The position numbers and the translations under genes are program-made. 5,768 bases of DNA from Tissierellia bacterium (GTDB lineage: Bacteria > Bacillota > Clostridia > Tissierellales > Tepidimicrobiaceae), in NCBI GenBank assembly GCA_012518745.1, contig JAAYRM010000152.1, positions 1-5,768 on the forward strand, in the 5' to 3' direction. Under the pieces are notes generated by a model. The model ran no database searches and was not told the DNA's origin. It saw only the letters and a program-made list of their open reading frames with translations. Positions 1-5,416 of this stretch are shown piece by piece (the first letter of the stretch is position 1; each line of letters starts with the position of its first letter).

Positions 1-18
1 CACTATCCTCTTGCCCAT
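1..18 (-). CDS. Start of a following gene, 5' fragment only (possibly the next metal ABC transporter gene)
   Basis: Only six codons are visible, reading M-G-K-R-I-V and running off the window. The ATG follows the stop codon of the metal-binding lipoprotein gene by one base, and a GGTGA element six bases before it resembles the AGGTGA ribosome binding sites used elsewhere in this window, so translational coupling is plausible. In znu/adc/mnt-type loci the binding protein is commonly followed by the ATPase and permease genes, and such an N-terminus would suit an ABC ATPase, but six residues prove nothing. The function is inferred from context only. Confidence 0.35.
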
Positions 19-19
19 A

Positions 20-907
20 TCAATTCACCAATGCCTTTTCTAAGTTCTTGAGATTTTCCTTCATTATGGATATATAGTCCTCGCCGGTTGCCTCCTCTTC
101 CTTAGTCAGCCCTCCTATTGGATTCAATACAAGGATCTTCAACCCTGCCTCCCTAGCAATGACCTCTACGGTCTTAGGGCTTATTAATGGCTCCATAAAT
201 ATATATCCATAATCCCCTTCTATTGCAATCTCTATTATATCTGCAATAGCCTTAGGACTGGGCTCCTGTTCAGGGTTGATGCCCATAACCGGTATCTGAT
301 GAAATCCATATCTTTCTGCCATATAATCAAAGGCCGCATGGGAGACCAATATAGTTTTACCCCTATGGTCTTTCAACGCCTGGGAATATTCATCATCCAA
401 TCCTCTCAACCTATCGGATAATTCCTTATAATTCTGCTCATATTGCTCCCTATTTTGTTCATCCAATTCCATCAAGTTTTCCTTGATATTCTCCCCTATG
501 GTTATCATATTGATAGGATTTAACCAGATATGAGGATCAGCTACACCATTGAACTCTATCAATTCCACCCCTTCGCTGGCAACCATACTCCTCTTATTCT
601 CCAATAGGGTTTCCAAAAGTCTATCGGCCCAGCTCTCAAACCCTGCCCCATTATATATGAACAGATCCGCATCTCCTATCTCCTTTAGTTGCTTCATGGA
701 GGGTTCATAGTCATGAGCCTCCGCCCCTGCAGGAATTACTATCCTCAAATCTATATTATCCTTGCCTATTTCATGGGCTAAGAAGTATAGGGGATACGAT
801 GATGCATATATAATAGGCTTCTCGTTCTGTTGACCAATGGAGTGCCTTTCAATTCCACAACCCGTTAATACCAATGTTAGTGTAATTATTACCGCTATGA
901 TTCGCAT
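20..907 (-). CDS. znuA: ZnuA/TroA-family metal ABC transporter substrate-binding lipoprotein
   Basis: This 295-residue protein is a cluster A-I (SBP_bac_9, ZnuA/AdcA/TroA-like) solute-binding protein that captures Zn2+ or Mn2+ outside the cell for an ABC importer. It begins with a lipoprotein signal peptide: a hydrophobic stretch at residues 3-15 and the lipobox LTGC with lipidated Cys17. Family landmarks follow in order: PAGAEAHDYEPS with ligand His65, DPHIWLNP with ligand His126, and VSHAAFDYMAERYG with ligand His190. The C-terminal lobe includes FMEPLISPKTVEVIAREAG and LNPIGGLT (residues 261-268). There is no His-rich loop between the first two ligands. The fourth-ligand position looks empty: zinc-type relatives often have LNPIEGLT, and here Gly265 replaces the Glu. 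The ATG at 907 is chosen because it follows an AAAGGA site and opens the signal peptide; the frame stays open 38 codons further, but that stretch lies over the Gly-rich tail of the TPM gene. The gene is last but one of the visible lemA unit, 16 bases after the TPM stop. Zinc versus manganese cannot be settled from sequence. Confidence 0.9.
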   Translation of the reverse strand: MRIIAVIITLTLVLTGCGIERHSIGQQNEKPIIYASSYPLYFLAHEIGKDNIDLRIVIPAGAEAHDYEPSMKQLKEIGDADLFIYNGAGFESWADRLLETLLENKRSMVASEGVELIEFNGVADPHIWLNPINMITIGENIKENLMELDEQNREQYEQNYKELSDRLRGLDDEYSQALKDHRGKTILVSHAAFDYMAERYGFHQIPVMGINPEQEPSPKAIADIIEIAIEGDYGYIFMEPLISPKTVEVIAREAGLKILVLNPIGGLTKEEEATGEDYISIMKENLKNLEKALVN

Positions 908-915
908 ATATATCG

Positions 916-921
916 TCCTTT
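916..921 (-). promoter_or_regulatory. Ribosome binding site deciding the znuA-like start
   Basis: AAAGGA lies eight bases before the ATG at 907, inside the 16-base gap after the TPM stop codon. It fixes the start at the lipoprotein signal peptide and argues against the longer open frame that reaches back over the TPM gene. Confidence 0.75.
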
Positions 922-923
922 CA

Positions 924-1700
924 TTACCATCTGCCGCCGGCTCCACCACCTCCGGATCTACCTCCCCCACCTGAGGAGCCACCATGTCCTCCGCCGCCTC
1001 CCCTACCTCCTCTATTTCCAAATCCCCTTAATAGGGAGAAGGTAAGCCATCCACGGAAAAACCTCATATCAATGAATAAGAATATCACGATTCCTATAAG
1101 CATAAATATTCTACCCGTTCTACCGGATACCCCCATATCGGGTGAGGTATTAAAATGGTACAATTCCTCATCTATATCCTCCCGATTTAACTGGATATCG
1201 TATTCGTTCTCTATACCATCGATTATTTCATTAAAACCAGATAATATGCCTTCTGAATAATCTTCCTCTCTGAAATAGGGCAGAATAGAATCCTCTATTA
1301 TTCGGCCCACCTTACTATCGGGCAAGGCACCTTCCAACCCGTAGCCTACCTCTATCCAAATCTCACCCTCGCTAGGAACTATCACAATCAACAACCCATT
1401 ATCATAATCCCTACTCCCTATCTCCCATCTTTCAAATAGCCTATTGGCATATTCTCGTATATCCATATTCTCTAGGGAGTTGATACTAGCGATGACCACC
1501 TGGGCTCCTGTCCTTTGGTATAGCTCTTCGTTGGTCCTTATTATATAGTTTTCCACCTTGGAATCTACAATATTTGCTTCATCATAAACATAGAAGGAAG
1601 GGTTTGGTCTAGGCAGATCCAACCCCTTTGCAAATCCTGTACTAGCCTGAAATATTATTAATATGGATAATAATATAAAAAAGAGATACCTTCTTCTCAT
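924..1700 (-). CDS. TPM-domain (YgcG-like) membrane protein with Gly-rich tail
   Basis: A 258-residue protein of the TPM_phosphatase/YgcG type. An Arg-rich start and hydrophobic segment (about residues 5-24, ending STGFAKG) form a signal peptide or anchor. The TPM domain spans about 36-165, with family-like stretches FYVYDEANIVD (36-46), RTGAQVVIASI (63-73), the DNGLLIVIVP core strand (100-109), IEVGYGLEGALPDSKVGRII (116-135) and the ILPYFREEDYSEGI helix region (139-152). A second membrane segment lies at about 198-212, followed by a Gly/Ser/Arg tail ending GGRW, the low-complexity end usual for this family. The TPM domain probably sits outside the membrane. Relatives have been linked to acid phosphatase activity and photosystem II repair (TLP18.3), but the role in Bacillota is unclear. 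ATG 1700 is preferred to GTG 1709 because AGGTGA lies five bases before it and overlaps that GTG. It follows lemA with a nine-base gap, a common pairing. Confidence 0.9.
   Translation of the reverse strand: MRRRYLFFILLSILIIFQASTGFAKGLDLPRPNPSFYVYDEANIVDSKVENYIIRTNEELYQRTGAQVVIASINSLENMDIREYANRLFERWEIGSRDYDNGLLIVIVPSEGEIWIEVGYGLEGALPDSKVGRIIEDSILPYFREEDYSEGILSGFNEIIDGIENEYDIQLNREDIDEELYHFNTSPDMGVSGRTGRIFMLIGIVIFLFIDMRFFRGWLTFSLLRGFGNRGGRGGGGGHGGSSGGGGRSGGGGAGGRW
933..1010 (-). repeat. Low-complexity Gly-codon repeat in the TPM gene
   Basis: About 26 codons, mostly GGN with scattered Arg, Ser, His and Ala, encode residues 231-256 of the TPM protein. The stretch is locally much richer in G and C than its surroundings. 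Its imperfect GGA/GGC/GGT pattern is coding low complexity typical of the family's tail, not a CRISPR or mobile repeat. Confidence 0.8.
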
Positions 1701-1705
1701 ATATA

Positions 1706-1711
1706 TCACCT
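1706..1711 (-). promoter_or_regulatory. Ribosome binding site of the TPM gene, overlapping the lemA stop
   Basis: AGGTGA, a perfect match to part of the anti-Shine-Dalgarno complement, lies five bases before ATG 1700. Its first two bases are the end of the lemA TAG stop codon (1712-1710), so ribosomes finishing lemA stop on the site. The in-frame GTG at 1709 lies within this site and is therefore unlikely to be the start. Confidence 0.75.
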
Positions 1712-2264
1712 AAAAGCTTACTTCTGGAACTTCTGCATCTTGTTCATCTATTTCGAAGTATTGCCTCTTCTCAAAATTAAACATACCCGCTATCATATTG
1801 GTGGGAAACCTTCTTATGGTAGAGTTGAAGCTCTCTACAGCCTCATTATATCGCATTCTTTCCGTGGCAATCCTATTTTCAGTGCCAGATAATTCATACT
1901 GCAGCTCTGAAAAGTTTTCACTTGCCTTCAGGTCTGGATAATTCTCCACTACCGCATAGAGGCTGGTCAATGCCCTGTTTAATTCCGTATTGGCCTCTGC
2001 ATATTCACCCGGCGTATTAGCTGCGTTGAACTTAGTTCTGGCCTCCGTTATACCCGTCAAGACTTCCCTCTCATGGCTAGCATATCCCTTTACCGTATTG
2101 ACTAGATTTGGTATCAGGTCGGCTCTGCGCTTGAGCACATTTTCAACTTGGGCCCATGCGCTATCCACTCGTTCATCTGCAACTGCCAATCTATTATAGG
2201 TCATTCCAAATGTGGCTGCTATCACTACTATTATTGCTATAACAATTATAATGGTTCTATTCAT
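1710..2264 (-). CDS. lemA: LemA family membrane protein
   Basis: This 184-residue protein matches the LemA family (PF04011) in length and motifs. A single N-terminal membrane helix covers about residues 4-22 and is followed by a helical-bundle domain. Recognisable conserved stretches are the Trp-containing VDSAWAQVENVLKRRADLIP (33-52), NLVNTVKGYASHE (53-65), an Ala/Asn-rich middle, ENYPDLKASENF (107-118), ELSGTENRI (124-132), the RYN motif (138-140) and RRFPTNMIAGMF (151-162), with an acidic C-terminus. LemA proteins are small membrane-anchored helical proteins of unknown biochemical role, often beside TPM proteins, as here. ATG 2264 is chosen because AAAGGAGGA lies seven bases upstream; the in-frame TTG at 2270 is only one base from that site. 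It is the first gene of its unit, with its own promoter at 2327-2300. Confidence 0.95.
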   Translation of the reverse strand: MNRTIIIVIAIIVVIAATFGMTYNRLAVADERVDSAWAQVENVLKRRADLIPNLVNTVKGYASHEREVLTGITEARTKFNAANTPGEYAEANTELNRALTSLYAVVENYPDLKASENFSELQYELSGTENRIATERMRYNEAVESFNSTIRRFPTNMIAGMFNFEKRQYFEIDEQDAEVPEVSF

Positions 2265-2271
2265 ATTCAAA

Positions 2272-2280
2272 TCCTCCTTT
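2272..2280 (-). promoter_or_regulatory. Strong ribosome binding site of lemA
   Basis: AAAGGAGGA, close to the full anti-Shine-Dalgarno complement, ends seven bases before ATG 2264. It rules out the in-frame TTG at 2270 as the start and is the strongest such site in the window, which fits a well-translated leading gene. Confidence 0.8.
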
Positions 2281-2299
2281 TAAGGTACTCATCCTTATT

Positions 2300-2327
2300 A
2301 TTATATATCATCCTCCATCTATTACAA
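2300..2327 (-). promoter_or_regulatory. Sigma-A-type promoter of the lemA-TPM-znuA unit
   Basis: On the minus strand a TTGTAA -35 box (2327-2322) is followed after 16 bases by a perfect TATAAT -10 box (2305-2300). Transcription would start near 2293, leaving a leader of about 30 bases before lemA. The -35 box begins about ten bases past the U-tract of the thiI terminator, so the two units are separated compactly. A GGATGA direct repeat (2313-2308 and 2294-2289) brackets the -10 box, with no recognised meaning. No Zur-type palindrome is seen. Confidence 0.7.
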
Positions 2328-2336
2328 TACATATGG

Positions 2337-2364
2337 AAAAAAGACTGGAAAATTCCAGCCTCTT
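2337..2364 (-). terminator. Rho-independent terminator after thiI
   Basis: Starting five bases after the thiI stop, the minus-strand RNA can form a stem of eight pairs (2361-2354 with 2349-2342) around a four-base loop (2353-2350), then a run of six U (2342-2337). Two or three further pairs can form with the U-tract. One pair is G-U in the minus-strand RNA but would be an A-C mismatch on the plus strand, which supports minus orientation. It ends the LUD-desulfurase-thiI unit. Confidence 0.88.
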
Positions 2365-2369
2365 AAATC

Positions 2370-3533
2370 CTAGCAGGTATATATCTTCATAGTTGATATA
2401 GCCTCATCTACCAACCCTTCTACATCTATAGCCCTTTCAGAATTTTCAATATCCTCTATTCTCGGCTTAGTTACAGGGTGCTTAGGCAAAAATAATGTGC
2501 AGCAATCATCATAGGGCAATATGGATATATCATAGGTTTCTATATCCCTTGCGATATCTATTATATCAGTTTTATCAAATCCTATTAAGGGTCTTATTAC
2601 CAATTTATCCACCGAATCCCCAGTAGCCGTCAACCCCTCCATGGTTTGACTTGCAACCTGCCCTAGGCTTTCCCCCGTTATCAGAGCATCCATGCCATTC
2701 TCCGCAGCAATCCTCTCCGCTATCCTCATCATAAATCTGCGGGATAAAATGGTCATCTCCTTCTCCGGACATTTGGCATTCAATTCCTTCTGTATCTTCA
2801 ATATGTTTACACTATATAGTTTGAGCTCCCCGGTATATATGCTCAATACCCTAGCCAAATTCTTAACCTTTTCCTCCGCCCTTTCACTGGTAAATGGATA
2901 GCTATGAAAATGCACTCCACTTATTTCGAGGCCCCTTTTCGCCATTAGAAAACCAGCTACTGAACTATCTATGCCCCCGGATAATAATAGCAATCCCTTG
3001 CCGCTCGTACCTACAGGTAATCCCCCATAGCCCTGGATCCTATCCGTATATATATAGCAATCCTGCCTTATATCTATATATAGATAAGCATCCGGATTAT
3101 GCAGATCTACGCTAAGGCCATCCATATTTTTGAGTATGGCTGCGCCAACCCTCCTAGATACCTCTGGAGATTGAACTGGGAAACCCTTATCAGCCCTATT
3201 GGTGACTACCTTAAAGGTCCTTATATTATCTTTCGCCATCTTTTCATCCATAGCCTTTATAGCGGCTTCTTCTATGCTGTCCATATCCTTTTTCGTTTTA
3301 ATACAGGGGCTTATATACACCAGTCCAAATACCTTCCTTAATCTATCTATCATCTCATCTAATACATCCTTTGAAGCCTCTATATATATCTTGCCCTGTT
3401 CATTATATATGCCATCATAATCCAATCCCCGGATAGCCCTTTTAATCCTAGATATCAACTTATCTTCAAAAAACCTTCTATTCCCTCCCTTTAAAATTAG
3501 CTCACCTACACTTATGCTAATCAGCCTTTCCAT
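2370..3533 (-). CDS. thiI: tRNA 4-thiouridine synthase ThiI, short form without rhodanese domain
   Basis: ThiI adenylates uridine 8 of certain tRNAs and replaces its oxygen with sulfur to give s4U; in some bacteria it also feeds sulfur to the thiazole of thiamine. The 387 residues hold a ferredoxin-like N-terminal region (about 1-60; GELILKGGNRRFFE at 10-23), a THUMP domain (about 60-165) and a PP-loop ATP pyrophosphatase domain (about 175-385). The ATP-binding loop is SGGIDSS (185-191), followed by a GVHFHSYPFTSERA region, a GESLGQVASQT motif (287-297) and the PYDDCCTLFLPKHPVTKP motif (340-357). Cys344 falls in this motif, which corresponds to the region of the catalytic Cys344 of E. coli ThiI. 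The protein ends soon after, so the rhodanese domain of the E. coli enzyme (482 residues) is absent, as in Bacillus. ATG 3533 sits six bases after the desulfurase stop, with AGGTGA as ribosome binding site. It is the last gene of its unit, directly before the terminator. Confidence 0.96.
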   Translation of the reverse strand: MERLISISVGELILKGGNRRFFEDKLISRIKRAIRGLDYDGIYNEQGKIYIEASKDVLDEMIDRLRKVFGLVYISPCIKTKKDMDSIEEAAIKAMDEKMAKDNIRTFKVVTNRADKGFPVQSPEVSRRVGAAILKNMDGLSVDLHNPDAYLYIDIRQDCYIYTDRIQGYGGLPVGTSGKGLLLLSGGIDSSVAGFLMAKRGLEISGVHFHSYPFTSERAEEKVKNLARVLSIYTGELKLYSVNILKIQKELNAKCPEKEMTILSRRFMMRIAERIAAENGMDALITGESLGQVASQTMEGLTATGDSVDKLVIRPLIGFDKTDIIDIARDIETYDISILPYDDCCTLFLPKHPVTKPRIEDIENSERAIDVEGLVDEAISTMKIYTC

Positions 3534-3539
3534 TCCTCA

Positions 3540-3545
3540 TCACCT
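3540..3545 (-). promoter_or_regulatory. Ribosome binding site of thiI containing the desulfurase stop codon
   Basis: The desulfurase ends with codons ATG AGG TGA. The last two, AGGTGA, are also the ribosome binding site for thiI, six bases before ATG 3533. A ribosome finishing the desulfurase therefore stops on the thiI site, a classic arrangement for coupled translation of two partner proteins. Confidence 0.7.
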
Positions 3546-4697
3546 CATGGTTATTTGCCTAATTGCCTCTACTGAATCTTTGAGTACATCTATGGCATAG
3601 TCTATCTGTTGTTTCGTATTTTCATGGGAAAAGCAAATCCTGATGGCCCCTTCAATATCCTCATCGGACAATCCCAAACTGGTAAGTACATGACTTTTAT
3701 CCTTGCTCTTAGATGAGCAGGCGGAGCCCGTAGCCACATATATGCCCTTATCCTCTAGATAATGGAGTAAGACCTCGCCCTTGATATGTTTGAACGATAC
3801 ATTCAATATATAGGGTGAATGTTCTTCCCCCAATGGGCTATTTATATGGATATATGGGATCCGTTGCTCCAACCCCCTTATGAAATAGGACTTTAGCTCA
3901 TAGGCCCTATCCCTTTCATTATCAAAGTTTTCTCCCATTATCTCAACTGCCTTCCCAAACCCCATTATCCCCGGTACATTCTCGGTGCCAGAGCGTAATC
4001 CCCTCTCCTGAGCCCCACCGAGTATTATGGGAGAAGTCTTTAAATTCCTATCCATATAAAGACCGCCTATGCCCTTGGGTCCATATATCTTATGGCCGCT
4101 GAAGGAAAGTGCATCTATGCCCCATCCTTTTATATCCAAGGGAACCTTGCCAAAGCCCTGAACCCCATCTACATGCAGGAATGCATTGGACCCCTTGTCA
4201 TCCAATATATCCCTTATCCTCCATATAGGCTGTATACTGCCAATCTCGTTGTTCACCTGCATTATGGAGAGCAATATGGTTTCTTCATTCAGACTTGATT
4301 CTAGTTCTTCCATTGATATTATTCCATTATCATCTACGCCTAAATAGGTCACCTCATAGCCATTTTCCTCATAATCCTTGATAAGGTTTAATACCGAGGG
4401 ATGCTCTATCTTGGTGGTTATTATATGATTTCCCCATCGCTTATACCTCTCCAATATGCTCCTTATAGCTAGATTATTGCTTTCGGTGCCACCTGAGGTG
4501 AAGTATATTTCATCCTTATAAACCCCTAAAAAATCTGCAATCGTCCCCCGTACCTCTTCTATGCCCTTTTCAATATTGAACCCCAATCGGTGGAGGGACG
4601 AAGGATTTCCATATTCATTCGTTAGAAAATGAACCATCCTTTCAACAACTTCCCCCCTAGGTTTGGTTGTAGAGCAATTATCCAAATAGATTTCCAA
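3540..4697 (-). CDS. NifS/IscS-family cysteine desulfurase (NifZ-like partner of ThiI)
   Basis: A PLP-dependent class V aminotransferase-fold enzyme that converts cysteine to alanine and carries the sulfur as a persulfide. The 385 residues include EIYLDNCSTTKP (2-13), the PLP phosphate-binding TSGGTESNNLAI (67-78), IEHPSVLN with His99 stacking on PLP, QVNNEIGSIQP (147-157), HVDGVQ with Asp177 and Gln180, and SFSGHKIYGPKGIGG (198-212) with Schiff-base Lys203. ERGLRSGTENVPG (231-243) and the catalytic loop ATGSACSSKSKDKSHVL (322-338) with Cys327 complete the active site. The usual length is about 380-400. Bacillus NifZ is a dedicated desulfurase encoded beside ThiI, which makes s4U synthesis the likely main job; supply to Fe-S assembly cannot be excluded. 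The start is set at TTG 4697: it gives the family's usual N-terminus and lies five bases after AGAGGTGA, whereas the upstream GTG at 4706 lies inside that site. It follows the LUD gene by 19 bases. Confidence 0.94.
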   Translation of the reverse strand: MEIYLDNCSTTKPRGEVVERMVHFLTNEYGNPSSLHRLGFNIEKGIEEVRGTIADFLGVYKDEIYFTSGGTESNNLAIRSILERYKRWGNHIITTKIEHPSVLNLIKDYEENGYEVTYLGVDDNGIISMEELESSLNEETILLSIMQVNNEIGSIQPIWRIRDILDDKGSNAFLHVDGVQGFGKVPLDIKGWGIDALSFSGHKIYGPKGIGGLYMDRNLKTSPIILGGAQERGLRSGTENVPGIMGFGKAVEIMGENFDNERDRAYELKSYFIRGLEQRIPYIHINSPLGEEHSPYILNVSFKHIKGEVLLHYLEDKGIYVATGSACSSKSKDKSHVLTSLGLSDEDIEGAIRICFSHENTKQQIDYAIDVLKDSVEAIRQITMR

Positions 4698-4702
4698 AAA
4701 AA

Positions 4703-4710
4703 TCACCTCT
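4703..4710 (-). promoter_or_regulatory. Ribosome binding site that points to a TTG start for the desulfurase
   Basis: AGAGGTGA followed by a short U-rich spacer of five bases leads to TTG at 4697-4695. The only other in-frame start candidate nearby, GTG at 4706-4704, is part of the site itself. No ATG is available at the N-terminus. Confidence 0.75.
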
Positions 4711-4716
4711 TAAACT

Positions 4717-5322
4717 TTAGTATCCTAGATCATCATCTATCAAGAATATATTTATATCCGATCCCTTGGTATTTTTGTGTATTATTACCTCTACATTGCA
4801 TATCCTCGCCGGAGAATCGCAATCATTGCATTCACCCGTAGATTCACATGGGGTTTTTGTATTCAACCTCTTGGCATTCTTGGGTGCTGCTATCTTATCG
4901 ATTCTATCCCTAGCTTCATCCAAATCTTTGGTTAGTTTATTCCTCCCCGCTACTATATATACCCTTCTATGTCCATAAAACATGGATGAAACCCTGTTCC
5001 CCACCCCATCCATGTTTACCAACTTTCCATCCAATGTCAGGGCATTGGTGCTGGATATGTATATATCTGCATATCTGGCCGCTCTTAATTCGCTCTGCCC
5101 ATCTTCGGCTTTCCAATGCCAATATATATCATTGCCCCTCTCCTTAAATTCCTCATATAATCCCATATCATTCAATGTCATAGATCCACCAAATGCTACG
5201 GATTCCCCTAATCCTATCTCCTTCAATAATGCCTTCCTCGCCTCGTCTACCCCATCAAATACTGCAGCCTTAAATCCACTTTTCTCCAAAGCTTGCTTGG
5301 CCAATATCAATTTATTATCCAT
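4717..5322 (-). CDS. LUD-domain protein (LutC/YkgG-like, DUF162) with C-terminal four-cysteine motif
   Basis: This 201-residue protein belongs to the LUD family (PF02589), whose best known members are the LutB/LutC subunits of lactate oxidation. Family-like stretches are the helical start (LAKQALEKSGFKA, 7-19), VAFGGSMTLNDMGLYEEF (42-59), DIYISSTNALTLDGKLVNMD (86-105), GVGNRVSSMFYG (106-117) and VYIVAGRNKL (121-130). The C-terminal part carries four cysteines, Cys159, Cys165, Cys168 and Cys175, spaced C-x5-C-x2-C-x6-C, which could hold a metal or an Fe-S cluster. No lutA or lutB gene is in view, so the lactate role is not supported; this is probably one of the stand-alone LUD proteins common in anaerobes, of unknown function. 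ATG 5322 is chosen over GTG 5352 because AGGGGG lies seven bases before it, the promoter would place the transcript start close to 5353, and the family-like sequence begins here. It leads the unit with the desulfurase and thiI. Confidence 0.87.
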   Translation of the reverse strand: MDNKLILAKQALEKSGFKAAVFDGVDEARKALLKEIGLGESVAFGGSMTLNDMGLYEEFKERGNDIYWHWKAEDGQSELRAARYADIYISSTNALTLDGKLVNMDGVGNRVSSMFYGHRRVYIVAGRNKLTKDLDEARDRIDKIAAPKNAKRLNTKTPCESTGECNDCDSPARICNVEVIIHKNTKGSDINIFLIDDDLGY

Positions 5323-5329
5323 GTTCCAG

Positions 5330-5335
5330 CCCCCT
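5330..5335 (-). promoter_or_regulatory. Ribosome binding site of the LUD gene
   Basis: AGGGGG lies seven bases before ATG 5322. It is less canonical than the sites of the other genes in this window but is the only purine-rich element near either candidate start, and it supports ATG 5322 over GTG 5352. Confidence 0.55.
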
Positions 5336-5359
5336 ATATGATTAAATTCCACTAATACT

Positions 5360-5387
5360 ATTATATAGAATTTATGTGGACTATCAA
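5360..5387 (-). promoter_or_regulatory. Sigma-A-type promoter of the LUD-desulfurase-thiI unit
   Basis: On the minus strand TTGATA (5387-5382; five of six consensus bases) and a perfect TATAAT (5365-5360) are separated by 16 bases. Transcription would begin near 5353, giving a leader of about 30 bases. The promoter fills most of the 94-base gap behind the Asp-box gene. Short dyads (TCCAC/GTGGA and AAATTC/GAATTT) flank the -10 box and could be an operator or chance. Confidence 0.72.
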
Positions 5388-5416
5388 AGGCCGAAAATTA
5401 TATTATACGATTAAGA

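Noticed and set aside
933..1010. GGN-rich repeat as a possible CRISPR-like or recombination repeat
   Set aside because: It is in frame within the TPM gene and encodes the usual glycine-rich tail; there are no spacers or regular unit length.
908..1021. 38-codon N-terminal extension of the znuA-like frame
   Set aside because: It lies over the Gly-rich tail of the TPM gene in another frame, is dominated by Glu/Val/Ala from that repeat, and would bury the lipoprotein signal peptide. AAAGGA before ATG 907 explains the start.
2289..2313. GGATGA direct repeat bracketing the lemA -10 box
   Set aside because: Two six-base copies 19 bases apart in a purine-rich leader are easily due to chance, and the arrangement matches no regulator I know.
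2148..2366. Plus-strand open frame of 72 codons crossing the lemA-thiI gap
   Set aside because: It runs over the lemA 5' end, the lemA promoter and the thiI terminator, with a Tyr/His/Leu-rich product typical of translated antisense AT-rich DNA.
3062..3088. Near-palindrome ATCTATATATAGAT with partly complementary flanks
   Set aside because: It lies inside thiI and encodes the Y-L-Y-I-D-I strand of the protein. The ATA/TAT codon bias of this genome produces such AT palindromes readily.
1072..5341. Many plus-strand open frames of about 60-120 codons
   Set aside because: All but the one crossing the lemA-thiI gap (2148-2366) lie wholly inside strongly supported minus-strand genes. None gives a recognisable protein.
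5397..5407. Overlapping TATAAT boxes just after the Asp-box gene as a second promoter
   Set aside because: About 17 bases upstream there is only GATATA, a poor -35 box. The promoter at 5387-5360 is far better.
5388..5416. Terminator for the Asp-box gene
   Set aside because: No stem of useful length followed by a U-run can be drawn on the minus strand; only a three-base GATC-type dyad is present.
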